Source: Spirochaetaceae bacterium UBA4077 (GTDB taxonomy: Bacteria; Spirochaetota; Spirochaetia; Treponematales; Rectinemataceae). From it: a stretch of 36,364 nt of DNA. Shown here in pieces: positions 23,920 to 32,946 of the stretch; position 1 is the first letter of the stretch, and each line of letters opens with the position of its first letter. The position numbers and the translations under genes are program-made. The notes under the pieces are model-generated. The model saw only the letters and a list, made by a program, of their open reading frames with translations. It did not search any database and was not told the origin of the DNA. The stretch lies in the NCBI GenBank assembly GCA_002383375.1, contig DFYR01000078.1, positions 178-36,541 on the forward strand, given 5' to 3'.

Positions 23920-24216
23920 ATGTGCGCGAAGTGTGGCAAGGCCTTGCCTGAGGGAATCCGAATCGGTTTTCGGGATACCTGTCCCGACTGCAGTGCCGAG
24001 CTCCATACCTGCAGAATGTGCCGATTCTACAAGCCCGGGGCTCATTACGACTGTGCCGAGACGGTGGAGTATCCTGTGGTCGACAAGGAAAAGGCAAATT
24101 TCTGCGAATGGTTTTCCATCCAATTGAAGTTTTCGGGCATGCCAGCCTCCGGAGCTGCTTCGGGATCCTCGGCCGATTCGGCCAAGGCTGCCTTCGATAA
24201 ACTATTCAAACTATGA
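23920..24216 (+). CDS. Small Cys-rich (zinc ribbon-like) protein
   Basis: A 98-residue protein that I cannot assign to a named family. Six cysteines form three CxxC knuckles (MCAKCG at 2-5, CPDC at 21-24, CRMC at 31-34), followed by HYDC and FCEWF with two more cysteines, suggesting one or two bound zinc ions. The tail is Ala/Ser-rich and helical. It is preceded directly by a strong promoter, and its stop overlaps the murI start (ATGA), which suggests co-expression with cell-wall synthesis. The divergent neighbour also has an N-terminal Cys cluster. Role unknown. Confidence 0.75.
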   Translation: MCAKCGKALPEGIRIGFRDTCPDCSAELHTCRMCRFYKPGAHYDCAETVEYPVVDKEKANFCEWFSIQLKFSGMPASGAASGSSADSAKAAFDKLFKL

Positions 24217-25040
24217 CCCAACATTCTGAAGAGAAAGTCATTGTGTTCCTGGATTCAGGGGTGGGGGGACTGCCCTATCTAGGCCGAACCCGCAGTCATG
24301 TGCCCTTCGCCAGGCTACACTACATCGCCGACGATGCGGGCTTCCCCTATGGAACCAAGACGGCGAACGAGTTGGAGACCATACTCCTAGACAGGACAAA
24401 GCGCCTGCGAGCCCTCCTTATGCCGGATTTCCTGGTGATAGCCTGCAACACCGCCAGCCAGATAGGACTAAAAGCCCTAAGGACGGCACATCCCGATCTA
24501 CCCATTATCGGCACCGTGCCTGCGGTAAAGCCCGCTGCCGAACAAAGCCCCTCGGGCTGCATCGGCGTGATGGCCACCGAGCGCACTGTCGCCGATTCCT
24601 ATTTGGATGATCTCATCGCACGGTATGCTCCAGAGGCCAGGGTGATCAAGCTTCCCGCCCAGGATCTAGTATCCTTTGTAGAGCATCGCTACCTGGAATC
24701 CAGTGCCCAGGAGCGCAGAAAGGCGGTCGAGCCCTATGTAAAAGAACTCATAGGCCAGGGCGTAGACCGGGTCGTTCTGGCCTGTACGCATTTTCTTCAC
24801 GTCCAGGAGGATATAGCGGCCTGCGCAGCCGCCCTGGGCGCCTCAGAGCTCAGGATAGTCGACTCGCTGGAAGGGGTGGCACGGAGAGTAGAGCAGCTCC
24901 TGGGCGGAGCTTCGGCGGTATGCCCGCCTGGTTCCGTGCAAGCCCAGGGACGGTTTTTGCTCACCGGCGAGCCTCCCTTTGACCCACTCTACGCCGTCTG
25001 GGCCGAGCGTTTCGGCCTTCTGCCGCCGGAGCAGCTTTGA
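24213..25040 (+). CDS. murI: Glutamate racemase
   Basis: Makes D-glutamate for peptidoglycan. The 275-residue protein has Asp14 in FLDSGVGGL (substrate site), the two catalytic cysteines Cys78 (ACNTAS) and Cys191 (LACTHF), and DAGFPYGTK near residue 41. A small gap from the family norm is the extended C terminus after residue 235. It starts at ATG 24213, overlapping the previous stop, and ends 37 bases before the preferred start of rsgA. Confidence 0.95.
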   Translation: MTQHSEEKVIVFLDSGVGGLPYLGRTRSHVPFARLHYIADDAGFPYGTKTANELETILLDRTKRLRALLMPDFLVIACNTASQIGLKALRTAHPDLPIIGTVPAVKPAAEQSPSGCIGVMATERTVADSYLDDLIARYAPEARVIKLPAQDLVSFVEHRYLESSAQERRKAVEPYVKELIGQGVDRVVLACTHFLHVQEDIAACAAALGASELRIVDSLEGVARRVEQLLGGASAVCPPGSVQAQGRFLLTGEPPFDPLYAVWAERFGLLPPEQL

Positions 25041-25077
25041 TGGTGCAGCCGAGACTTTACGGTTCCGAGGCCAGAGG

Positions 25078-26100
25078 GTGAAGGCGAGGGTTTTGTTTTC
25101 TTCCAACAACCTGGCAATGACTCTTTGCGAGGATGGGGAGGAACGGCTCTGCTCCCTCAAGGGAAAGCGGATCAAATCCCTGGGCGAAACCTATAACGGG
25201 CTCACGGCGGGGGATGAGGTTGAGGCGGAAGCCCTCAGCGAAGGTCGAGGACTCATTACGGCTCTCTATCCCCGGCGTAACAGTTTCGGCAGGTATAACG
25301 AAAAAGGAAGGGCTCAACAGGCTATCGCCGCCAACATCGATCTTGTCGTCTGCGTCAGCTCGCCTGAGTTACCTCCCTTCAGGCCGCGTTTTATCGACAG
25401 GCTGGCGGTTCTGGCCGAGCGGGCGGGCTCTCCCTTCGTGATTCTCATGAACAAGACAGACCTGGGCCTGGACGTCCGCATTGAAGAGCGCCTTGGGAAC
25501 TACGAGAAGCTTGGGTATGGGATTTTCCGCTGTTCCGCCGCCAGGGGCGAGGGCTTGGATGCTTTTAAATCCCTCCTCGACGGCAAGACGACGGTGCTGG
25601 CCGGCCAGTCGGGAGTGGGGAAGTCCAGTATCCTCAACGCCCTCTTGCCGGGGCTTGGCAGAAAAACCGGGGAAGTGTCGGAAAAATACAATCGTGGAAA
25701 GCATACCACTACCATGGCAACTATGATTGTATCCCCTGGCTTCTCCATCATCGACACGCCGGGAATCCGCAGGCTGGCCTTACGGAGCATTCCTCCGGAC
25801 GAGCTGGCGTTCTGCTTTCCCGAGATGGCTCCCCTGGTCAGCTTTTGTCCCCTGGGCTCGCGTTGTAGCCACCTGGATGAAGAGGATTGCGCGGTTCTGG
25901 ATGCCCTGCGACGTTCGATCATCCATCAGGATCGCTACGAAAGCTATCTCCGCATACGGGAAGAACTAAGCCTGCCAGCGGAATGGAAAAAAGACGGTCC
26001 CCGGAATCCCAGCCGCAGGATCAGAAGCATCGACAAGGTCAGAGGCCGGAAGCTTAAGCACTCGGGCTCGACCGAGGTCGAGGAGGAAGATTTTCTTTAG
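25078..26100 (+). CDS. rsgA: Ribosome small subunit-dependent GTPase RsgA
   Basis: Circularly permuted GTPase that checks late 30S subunit assembly. From GTG 25078 it has 340 residues: an N-terminal OB-fold (KARVLFSSNNLAMTL to AGDEVEAEAL), the G4 motif NKTD (125-128), then G1 GQSGVGKS (176-183), G2-type KHTTTMA, G3 DTPG, and a zinc knuckle with Cys257, Cys263, His265 and Cys271 (CPLGSRCSHLDEEDC). In-frame starts are only TTG 24979, which would overlap murI by 62 bases, and GTG 25078; the latter fits the start of the OB-fold. The C-terminal tail is basic and then acidic (EVEEEDF). It is followed eight bases later by mutS2. Confidence 0.92.
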   Translation: MKARVLFSSNNLAMTLCEDGEERLCSLKGKRIKSLGETYNGLTAGDEVEAEALSEGRGLITALYPRRNSFGRYNEKGRAQQAIAANIDLVVCVSSPELPPFRPRFIDRLAVLAERAGSPFVILMNKTDLGLDVRIEERLGNYEKLGYGIFRCSAARGEGLDAFKSLLDGKTTVLAGQSGVGKSSILNALLPGLGRKTGEVSEKYNRGKHTTTMATMIVSPGFSIIDTPGIRRLALRSIPPDELAFCFPEMAPLVSFCPLGSRCSHLDEEDCAVLDALRRSIIHQDRYESYLRIREELSLPAEWKKDGPRNPSRRIRSIDKVRGRKLKHSGSTEVEEEDFL

Positions 26101-26108
26101 GATGCACT

Positions 26109-28664
26109 ATGTTTTTTAGCGACGAGCACAGTCTTTTCCTCTTAGATTTTCCCCGCATACGGGAAAACGCAGCCTCATACTGCTTTTCCCAGGAGGGACA
26201 GCGGCTTGTCCAAACTTCGCTTCCTATCGACGACGAAGATCGCCTGAATGCCTTCGCTCTGGATATGGACCGCCTTAGCAGCCATCTGGCCGCCCATCCG
26301 GTTCCAGGTTTCTCTTTCCCCGGCATTGAGGCGGCCTTGAGCCGCCTGGCCAGGGCAGGGAGCAGCCTGGAGATGGAAGAGCTGCTTTCCCTCGCTCATT
26401 GGAGCAGGAACTTCGAGATTCTGGTTTCGTATATGTCCAAGGTTCTCTGGGAGTCCCAGGAGATGGAGTTTGCTGATAAAAAGTCAGTCCATAAAGCCGC
26501 AGATGATGAGGAGTTTAGATCAGAGAGAATCCTAGGCGCGGAATTCGATCCGGAACGACTTGCTCAAGTTTGGGCAAGAGACTCGGCTTCCAGGCTAATC
26601 AGCGAAGCTCCAAAGGTACAAGATGTATACAAAATTATATTCAACGTTGTCAGCCCAGAGGGAGAGCTCCGGGAATTGCCTGAGCTGAAAAGGCTTAACG
26701 AAGCAATACGACGTAAGAACAGGGAACTGCTCAGGCTGGCAGCCTCCTACGGCAAGGATCCCGAGCTGAAGGGCGCCCTGCAGTCGGACGAACCGACCCA
26801 GCGCGACGGGCGTACCGTCCTGGCAGTGAGAGCGAATTTCAAAGGGAGGGTGCGGGGCATCGTACACGAGGTCTCATCCACAGGACAGACCATCTTTGTC
26901 GAGCCCGAAGCCCTGGTGGAGCGCAACAACGAGCTCGTGCGGCTAGATGCCCGTCTCAAGGCCGAAATCTTGCGTATCTTCAGGGAAACCAGCGAAGCGC
27001 TTCGACCGTATTACACCGAACTCTGCCGAGCCCGGAATACTCTGGCCTGCCTGGACCAACGCCTGGCCAGAGCGCTTATGGCTTCCCGGGAAGAGCTCTT
27101 TCCACCGGAACTGGAGGATCGGGGGCTCACCCTCTGGCGTGCCCGCCACCCCCTCTTGGGCAAGAAGGCGGTTCCCATCGATGTGGATCTGCCCGAAGAT
27201 ACCAGGATGCTCATCATAACTGGGCCGAACACGGGCGGAAAAACAGTGACCCTAAAGACTATTGGGCTTTTCGCCCTGATGCGGCAGTTTGGGCTCTGGC
27301 TTCCCTTCGCGCAGGGGAGCTCCCTGCCTATTTTCGATTCTGTGCTCGTGGATATAGGCGACGAGCAGTCCATCGACCAATCCCTTTCCACATTTTCCGG
27401 CCACATGAAGGTGATTGCCGGAATCGCCGCTAAGGCAAGCGCGAGAAGCCTGATCCTTATGGACGAACTAGGGGCGGGGACAGACCCGGAGGAAGGCTGC
27501 GCCCTGGCTATGGGGCTTCTGGATTACTGTATCGATCTGGGCGCGCTTACGATCGTAACCACCCACCATGGGATTCTAAAAAACTACGGGTATACGAAGC
27601 CTACCTGTCTCAACGCATCGATGGAATTCGACTCCACACGCCTTGCTCCCACCTACCGCATTGTCATGGGCATACCGGGCCAGAGCAGAGCCCTGGATGT
27701 AGCCGCCCAGGTGGGGCTTCCAGGGACAATACTCGAGGCTGCCCGGCGGTATCTGGACGAGGAGCGCAGCGATATAGGCGAGATGATCAAGAGCCTTTCG
27801 GAAAAGCAGCGGGCTATCGAGAAACTCGAGCGGGAGCAGCGCAAGCGTATCCAGTCCACCGTTGAGGACAGGCGGAGGATCGACTTGGCAGCCTTGCAGC
27901 TGCGGCAGAAAGAACAAGAACTTCGCCGCAGGGGTGTCGCGGAATTAGGGAACCTCCTTAAGGAGAGTAGGAAAACCCTAGAAAACCTCATTCGTGAACT
28001 ACGCGAGTCCCAGGGCGGGCAGGAAAGCGTCAAGGAGGCTAAACGGTTTTTGGACCGACTTGCCGAATCGATGGAAACCCAAGTTTCGGCCCTTGAGCGG
28101 GAAGAGTCGACTCTAGCCCGGGAAGAGGCGGCGCTACGAGAATCCAGGGAAGCGATTGCGGCTCCAGAATCCATGGGAGAGCTTAAGGAGGGTGTAGGGG
28201 GAGTTCGGGGCTTTAGCGATGGAGACGAGGTTCTCTACGGGAAGAACCGTCGCAGTGCCCGTATTGTACGCAAGGCTGGTCCAGGCCAGTGGCTTATCGA
28301 ACTGGGCTCCTTGAAGTTGACAGTACCCGACTCGGAGCTTGTGCCGGCGCGCAAAAAAACCGCGGCGAACCTCAGGTATGATGTTGAATTGGCTTCTGAT
28401 GAAGGCGGAGAAGCAGCAAAGGCTAAGTTCGAGCTGGACCTGCGCGGATGCAGGCTCCAGGAAGCTCTTGCGGCGGTGGAGCGACAGATCGACGCCGCCA
28501 GCCTCCAGGGCTTGAAAAACTTTTCCATAATCCACGGTACAGGAGAGGGTATTCTGGGCAAGGGCATCCATGACTACCTCAGGGGACAGGCTGCTGTGGA
28601 AGACTATTATTTCGCCAGGCCTGAAGAAGGGGGTTATGGCAAGACCCAGGTGCGCCTCAGGTGA
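26109..28664 (+). CDS. mutS2: Endonuclease MutS2
   Basis: MutS-family ATPase of the MutS2 branch, acting on recombination intermediates and, in some bacteria, on collided ribosomes. The 851-residue protein lacks the N-terminal mismatch-binding domain of MutS. It has a helical core, Walker A TGPNTGGKT (371-379), the signature SLSTFSGHMK, Walker B LILMDELGAGTDPEE (448-462), a long coiled coil (about 555-690, rich in Glu, Arg and Leu), and a C-terminal Smr nuclease domain (about 772-851) with LDLRGCRLQEAL and IIHGTGEGILGKGI. Length and order are normal. ATG 26109 lies eight bases after the rsgA stop. Confidence 0.96.
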   Translation: MFFSDEHSLFLLDFPRIRENAASYCFSQEGQRLVQTSLPIDDEDRLNAFALDMDRLSSHLAAHPVPGFSFPGIEAALSRLARAGSSLEMEELLSLAHWSRNFEILVSYMSKVLWESQEMEFADKKSVHKAADDEEFRSERILGAEFDPERLAQVWARDSASRLISEAPKVQDVYKIIFNVVSPEGELRELPELKRLNEAIRRKNRELLRLAASYGKDPELKGALQSDEPTQRDGRTVLAVRANFKGRVRGIVHEVSSTGQTIFVEPEALVERNNELVRLDARLKAEILRIFRETSEALRPYYTELCRARNTLACLDQRLARALMASREELFPPELEDRGLTLWRARHPLLGKKAVPIDVDLPEDTRMLIITGPNTGGKTVTLKTIGLFALMRQFGLWLPFAQGSSLPIFDSVLVDIGDEQSIDQSLSTFSGHMKVIAGIAAKASARSLILMDELGAGTDPEEGCALAMGLLDYCIDLGALTIVTTHHGILKNYGYTKPTCLNASMEFDSTRLAPTYRIVMGIPGQSRALDVAAQVGLPGTILEAARRYLDEERSDIGEMIKSLSEKQRAIEKLEREQRKRIQSTVEDRRRIDLAALQLRQKEQELRRRGVAELGNLLKESRKTLENLIRELRESQGGQESVKEAKRFLDRLAESMETQVSALEREESTLAREEAALRESREAIAAPESMGELKEGVGGVRGFSDGDEVLYGKNRRSARIVRKAGPGQWLIELGSLKLTVPDSELVPARKKTAANLRYDVELASDEGGEAAKAKFELDLRGCRLQEALAAVERQIDAASLQGLKNFSIIHGTGEGILGKGIHDYLRGQAAVEDYYFARPEEGGYGKTQVRLR

Positions 28665-28814
28665 GGACCGGTGCCGTTCAGGTGCTGGCAGACCGTCGGC
28701 GAATCTTACCCAGTCGTCATCCTCGATATGAAAGGCCGCGGCTGAAGCTTTACCAGTCTGCCGGCGTTCGAACGCAGCCTGGCACAGTCCCAAATCATGG
28801 TCCCCAGCGCGTAG

Positions 28815-28844
28815 TTGACAGTAAAAATACTAGCGTGCTATCGT
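28815..28844 (+). promoter_or_regulatory. Promoter for yebC-ruvC
   Basis: TTGACA at 28815-28820 and TATCGT at 28839-28844 are 18 bases apart. The leader would be about 35 bases with AAGGAG at 28873-28878, seven bases before the yebC ATG. It lies in a 221-base gap after mutS2 that has no clear terminator and otherwise holds only a 12-base palindrome (28764-28775). Confidence 0.5.
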
Positions 28845-28885
28845 TTTGCGTCATTTGTGTATAGTCGGAAAGAAGGAGAACACGT

Positions 28886-29620
28886 ATGTCCGGTCACAGT
28901 AAATGGGCGACCATAAAGCACAAGAAGGGAGCTGCCGACGCCAAGCGCGGCCAGATGTTCACAAAGCTCATCAAGGAAATTTCCATAGCCGCACGCATGG
29001 GCGGTGGAGATCCCGACGGCAACCCCAGGCTCAGAACAGCAGTCCTCAAGGCCAGGGCTGCGAACATGCCCAAGGACAACGTCGACCGGGCAATCAAGAA
29101 GGGCACCGGTGAACTGGAAGGCACGACCTACGAAGAGCTCACCTACGAAGCCTACGCTCCGGGCGGTGGAGCCCTCCTTATCGAAGTACTCACGGACAAC
29201 AAGAACAGGGCGGCGGCCGAAATCCGCAACCTCCTTACCCGATCAGGCGCCAACCTGGGAACCACCGGATCGGTGTCCTATCTCTTCAAGCGCAAGGGCA
29301 TCCTCTCCTACGACGGTGAGGCGTACAGCGAAGATCAGATCATGGAAGCGGCTCTGGACGTCGGCGCCGATGATGTTCAGAACGAAGGCGGCACTCTCGT
29401 GGTCTATACCGATCCCAACGATTTCGAATCCGTCCTCAATGCAATGAATGCAAAGAAGTTCGAGACATTGGGAGCCGAGATTTCCATGGTTCCCGACGCC
29501 TATATCGATGTGGATGCCGATACGGGCGGCAAGGTCCAGAAGCTCATCGAGCGGCTAGAAGAAAACGAAGACGTCCAGAATGTCTACCACAACGTGGAGC
29601 TTCCGGAAAGCGAAGAATAA
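28886..29620 (+). CDS. yebC: YebC/TACO1-family protein
   Basis: A 244-residue member of the YebC/PmpR/TACO1 family, implicated in transcription control or, in recent work on the family, in relieving ribosome stalling at proline-rich motifs. The signature start SGHSKWATIKHKKGAAD is complete, followed by FTKLIKEISIAARMGG, NMPKDNVDRAIKKGTG, YEAYAPGG and the DNKNRAAAEIRNL and TTGSVSYLF segments. The acidic C terminus is usual. ATG 28886 has a good binding site. It precedes ruvC by three bases, the common yebC-ruvCAB neighbourhood. Confidence 0.97.
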   Translation: MSGHSKWATIKHKKGAADAKRGQMFTKLIKEISIAARMGGGDPDGNPRLRTAVLKARAANMPKDNVDRAIKKGTGELEGTTYEELTYEAYAPGGGALLIEVLTDNKNRAAAEIRNLLTRSGANLGTTGSVSYLFKRKGILSYDGEAYSEDQIMEAALDVGADDVQNEGGTLVVYTDPNDFESVLNAMNAKKFETLGAEISMVPDAYIDVDADTGGKVQKLIERLEENEDVQNVYHNVELPESEE

Positions 29621-29623
29621 CCG

Positions 29624-30142
29624 ATGAGCCGCCCGGCCGAGGCTGGCGCCGAAACGCTCATCATAGGCATAGATCCGGGACTGGCCTCTCTGGGCTATGG
29701 TGTCATCGCCTTCGGTCGGGGAGGCTTGTTGCGACATATCACCCACGGTTGCATACGCACCTCCCCTTCCGATTCATCGGAGCAAAGGCTGCAGCAGATA
29801 TACTCAGGCATCCAAGAAATCCTCGCTACCTATAAACCTCGGTATGGGGGTATCGAGGATCTTTATTTTTTCAGAAATGTTAGCTCTGCCTTGCCGGTAG
29901 CCGAAGCCCGGGGCGTTATCAAGCTTGTCTTCCATCAAGCCTCGATCTCTCTTGCCGAGTTCACCCCCAATGCAATAAAGAAAGCGGTCACCGGTACTGC
30001 CAGGGCGGACAAAAACCAGGTCCAGGAGATGGTACGGATTCTTCTAGGTCTGAGCGAGGCACCTAAACCCGATCACGCTGCCGATGCTCTTGCTGCTGCG
30101 ATATGCCGGGCGCATTTCGAGGGACCTGCGGGCTTAGGTTAA
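29624..30142 (+). CDS. ruvC: Crossover junction endodeoxyribonuclease RuvC
   Basis: Holliday junction resolvase with an RNase H-like fold. The 172-residue protein has the catalytic acids Asp17 (IIGIDPGLASLGYG), Glu78 (GIEDLYFF), and the C-terminal pair His151 and Asp154 (PDHAADALAAAI). The conserved Phe-bearing FFRNVSSALPVAEARG loop is intact. It starts three bases after yebC on the same message. The seven N-terminal residues before the fold (SRPAEAG) are slightly more than usual. Confidence 0.95.
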   Translation: MSRPAEAGAETLIIGIDPGLASLGYGVIAFGRGGLLRHITHGCIRTSPSDSSEQRLQQIYSGIQEILATYKPRYGGIEDLYFFRNVSSALPVAEARGVIKLVFHQASISLAEFTPNAIKKAVTGTARADKNQVQEMVRILLGLSEAPKPDHAADALAAAICRAHFEGPAGLG

Positions 30143-30181
30143 ATCTGCGGTCCTTCGTACTGGTCTTCTGAGCCTCTCAAC

Positions 30182-30190
30182 TGCTATACT
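30182..30190 (+). promoter_or_regulatory. Extended -10 promoter element for ruvA
   Basis: TGCTATACT at 30182-30190 is an extended -10 (TGn plus TATACT). No good -35 is seen, as is common with extended -10 promoters. The element ends seven bases before the ruvA ATG at 30198, and there is no ribosome binding site, so a leaderless ruvA-ruvB-queA message is likely. Confidence 0.5.
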
Positions 30191-30197
30191 GCTTTCA

Positions 30198-30806
30198 ATG
30201 TTCAATAGAATAATCGGAAAACTCAACGGCCGTTCAGCCGACTCCCTCTACGTTTTAACCGGCGGCGTTGAATGGGATATTTCGGTACCTACCCGGAGCC
30301 TTGCCCTCTTCGGACCGGTGGGTGGGGAGGTTGAGGTCTTTGTCTGGCTTCAGCACTGGGACGAGGGCATGCGGCTCTTTGGTTTTCCCACCGAAGCCGA
30401 GCGAAGTCTTTTTCTCGATCTGACCAAGGTGGAGGGAATAGGACCCAAACAGGCTCTTAAGATTCTCTCGGGCATATCGCCCCAGGATCTTAAGCTGGCC
30501 TTGGATGCGGGAGATCTGAGAGCGCTTAAGCGGATTCCCGGGGTGGGTCCCAAGCTGGGGCAGAAAATGGTGCTCGCCCTCAAGGGCAAGCTCGTGGATG
30601 TGGATGATTTGGGTAGCGGCGGGCTTCCCGCCTCGCCCTGGGATGATCTTGTCAGCGCCCTGGTCGATATGGGATTCGATAGGAGGGCGGCGGAAAAGGC
30701 TGTCCGAAGCAGGGCTGCGGCGCTCGGTCCCGGTTCGGGAAAGGAAGGCGAGGCCGAGCTCTTCAGGCAGGCTCTCCTTGAATTATCCTCCGGTGGGGCC
30801 TCGTGA
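30198..30806 (+). CDS. ruvA: Holliday junction branch migration protein RuvA
   Basis: Binds the four-way junction and loads RuvB. The 202-residue protein has the OB-fold N domain (MFNRIIGKLNG, VFVWLQHWDEGMRLFGF), the two helix-hairpin-helix motifs (LTKVEGIGPKQALKIL and LKRIPGVGPKLGQKMVL) and a C-terminal three-helix domain III (LVSALVDMGFDRRAAEKAV) that contacts RuvB. It is separated from ruvC by 55 bases with its own promoter, unlike a simple ruvCAB operon. The stop overlaps the ruvB start by one base (TGATG). Confidence 0.96.
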   Translation: MFNRIIGKLNGRSADSLYVLTGGVEWDISVPTRSLALFGPVGGEVEVFVWLQHWDEGMRLFGFPTEAERSLFLDLTKVEGIGPKQALKILSGISPQDLKLALDAGDLRALKRIPGVGPKLGQKMVLALKGKLVDVDDLGSGGLPASPWDDLVSALVDMGFDRRAAEKAVRSRAAALGPGSGKEGEAELFRQALLELSSGGAS

Positions 30807-31858
30807 TGCGTAAAAGCGATTCATTCCGGGAAGAGAACAGAAAGAGCGGTACAATGGATCCTTACTTCGATCCAAGCGAGGACGAGCGGGAATCTTCCTT
30901 ACGCCCCCATGTGCTGTCCGAATTTCAGGGCCAGGCCAGAATCAAGGAAAACCTCTCTATTTTCATCAAGGCGGCCAGGGAGCGGGAAGAAGCCCTGGAC
31001 CATCTCTTTCTCATGGGACCGCCGGGCCTGGGCAAGACAACCCTGGCCCTGGTGGTCTCCTCGGAGATGGGGGCTGATTTCAAGCCCACCTCAGCTCCAG
31101 CCCTGGATAAGCCCAAGGACCTGGCGGGCATACTCACCACCCTGAGACCAGGCTCGGTTTTTTTTATCGACGAAATCCACAGACTGAAGCCGGCGATCGA
31201 GGAAATGCTCTATATCGCCATGGAGGACTTCGAGCTGGACTGGATTATCGGACAGGGGCCGGCAGCCCGGACTGTCCGCGTTCCTGTGCCGCCCTTTACC
31301 CTCATCGGGGCTACCACCAAGGCGGGCATGGTTTCGGCTCCTTTGGCCAGCCGTTTCGGCATATCTCTTCGCTTCGACTACTACAGTCCCGAGGAGCTTG
31401 AACTGGTGATACGACGCTCCGCAACCATCCTTGGAATCGAGATAAAAAAGGATGCCGTGAGCCGCCTGGCCTCCACCAGCAGGGGAACCCCGCGGATCGC
31501 CAACAGACTTCTGCGCAGGATGCGGGACTTCGCCCAGGTGGCGGGCAAAGATTCGGTGGACCTCGACGTGGTCAAGGAAGGCCTTTCAAGGCTGGAGGTG
31601 GACCAACTCGGACTTGAACGGCTGGATAGGGAAATTCTCAAGGCGATTATCCTTAAGTACTCCGGCGGACCCGTGGGCGCCGAAACCCTGGCGATCACCG
31701 TGGGTGAAGGCGTGGACAGCCTGGAAGACTATTATGAACCCTTTTTAATCCAGGCAGGCCTGATCGCCAGGACGCCCCGCGGCAGAGTAGCGACCCCGCA
31801 AGCATATAAACACCTCGGAATGGAGTACAGCGTTGAGAACGGAAGACTTCAATTTTAA
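30806..31858 (+). CDS. ruvB: Holliday junction branch migration ATPase RuvB
   Basis: AAA+ motor that drives branch migration with RuvA. The 350-residue protein has FQGQARIKENL, Walker A GPPGLGKTTLA, Walker B FIDEIHRL, sensor 1 IGATTKAGMVSAPLASRFGI with the arginine finger (SRF), sensor 2 GTPRIANRLLRR and the winged-helix C domain (GGPVGAETLAITVGE, IARTPRGRVAT). ATG 30806 overlaps the ruvA stop; a GTG at 30803 would add one residue. Its 3' end overlaps queA by 26 bases. Confidence 0.97.
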   Translation: MRKSDSFREENRKSGTMDPYFDPSEDERESSLRPHVLSEFQGQARIKENLSIFIKAAREREEALDHLFLMGPPGLGKTTLALVVSSEMGADFKPTSAPALDKPKDLAGILTTLRPGSVFFIDEIHRLKPAIEEMLYIAMEDFELDWIIGQGPAARTVRVPVPPFTLIGATTKAGMVSAPLASRFGISLRFDYYSPEELELVIRRSATILGIEIKKDAVSRLASTSRGTPRIANRLLRRMRDFAQVAGKDSVDLDVVKEGLSRLEVDQLGLERLDREILKAIILKYSGGPVGAETLAITVGEGVDSLEDYYEPFLIQAGLIARTPRGRVATPQAYKHLGMEYSVENGRLQF

Positions 31859-32879
31859 ACTGCCTTCGGAGCTGATAGCCCAGTACCCTACGGAAAAACG
31901 AGGCAACTCCAGGCTCCTGGTACTGGACCGGAGCACAGGCCGGCGCACTCATGCCATGATGCAAGATCTACCTTCGTTCATCGAACCTGGCAGCCTCATG
32001 GTTTTTAACGATTCCAAGGTGAGAAAAGCCAGGCTTTTCGGTATAGCCACCGATACAGGCGCCAAGGTGGAGTTTTTGCTCCTCCATCCCTCCGGAGATG
32101 GCCTGAACGGCGTCTCCTCATCCACAAGCTGGACGGCGATGTCCAGCAAGGCACGAAAACAGCGGCTGGGACGGCTTTTTATGTTCCCCGAAAAACTTCT
32201 TGGACGAATCACCGCCGTCCTTCCCTCGGGGGAAAAGGTTATTGGTTTTGACCGGGAGCTGGATGACGAGTACCTGGAACGAAACGGGCATATTCCTCTT
32301 CCCCCCTATATTCGCAGGGAAGATGAGAAGCAGGATGCTGAGCGCTACCAGACCGTGTACGCCAGGGTGATAGGCTCTGCCGCATCGCCCACCGCAGGGC
32401 TTCATTTTACTCCGGAAATCCTCGCCACTATCTCCAAGGCCGGGGTGGATATGGAATGGGTCACCCTCCATGTAGGCTTGGGCACCTTCCTGCCTGTGCG
32501 GGTCGAGGCCATAGAGGAACACCAGATGCACCGGGAGTGGTATTCCATACCAGAGCGGACCGCCCAAGCGGTGAACAGGGCCAAGCATGAGGGCCGAAAG
32601 GTGATCGCCGTGGGCACTACCAGCGCCAGGACCCTGGAATCGGCATGGACTGGGACTGCTCTTCGCCCAGGTCCTGCCAGCACGGATATATTCATATACC
32701 CTGGACGCAGTCTAGCCCTCGTCGATCAGCTCTTCACCAACTTCCATACCCCAATGTCGACCCTGCTGATGCTCGTTTCGGCCTTCGCGGGAAGGGAACT
32801 GATTCTCGAGACTTATCATGAGGCTATACGAGAGGGTTACAGATTTTTCAGCTACGGTGACGCCATGTTTATCCGCTGA
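31833..32879 (+). CDS. queA: S-adenosylmethionine:tRNA ribosyltransferase-isomerase QueA
   Basis: Transfers and isomerises the ribosyl part of SAM to preQ1 in tRNA, making epoxyqueuosine. The 348-residue protein has the typical start (RTEDFNFKLPSELIAQYP), FNDSKVRKARLFG, the TAGLHFTPEIL motif, ERITLxV-type VTLHVGLGTFLPVRVE, and VGTTSARTLESA and LITNFHTP-like LFTNFHTPMSTLLML. The start is TTG 31833, inside the ruvB 3' end, with TGGAG at 31821-31825. It follows the common ruvAB-queA order. A weak terminator lies downstream. Confidence 0.95.
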   Translation: MRTEDFNFKLPSELIAQYPTEKRGNSRLLVLDRSTGRRTHAMMQDLPSFIEPGSLMVFNDSKVRKARLFGIATDTGAKVEFLLLHPSGDGLNGVSSSTSWTAMSSKARKQRLGRLFMFPEKLLGRITAVLPSGEKVIGFDRELDDEYLERNGHIPLPPYIRREDEKQDAERYQTVYARVIGSAASPTAGLHFTPEILATISKAGVDMEWVTLHVGLGTFLPVRVEAIEEHQMHREWYSIPERTAQAVNRAKHEGRKVIAVGTTSARTLESAWTGTALRPGPASTDIFIYPGRSLALVDQLFTNFHTPMSTLLMLVSAFAGRELILETYHEAIREGYRFFSYGDAMFIR

Positions 32880-32927
32880 GGATGCCGTCGCGCTGAGGTT
32901 TTTATTCGAAGCGCCTGAAATAACCTG

Positions 32928-32946
32928 ACCGAAGGAACTCGGTTTT
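32928..32946 (+). terminator. Weak terminator candidate after queA
   Basis: ACCGA at 32928-32932 pairs with TCGGT at 32939-32943 around a six-base loop and runs into TTTT at 32943-32946. The stem is only five pairs, so efficiency is doubtful. It sits between the convergent queA and tmk and reaches the tmk stop codon. Confidence 0.4.

Noticed and set aside
28764..28775. Perfect 12-base palindrome GCGTTCGAACGC upstream of yebC
   Set aside because: A single short palindrome without a second copy or known regulator is not enough to call an operator.
28134..28793. A 219-codon open frame on the minus strand over the 3' end of mutS2
   Set aside because: It overlaps the well-supported Smr domain of mutS2 and the intergenic promoter; it is a shadow frame.
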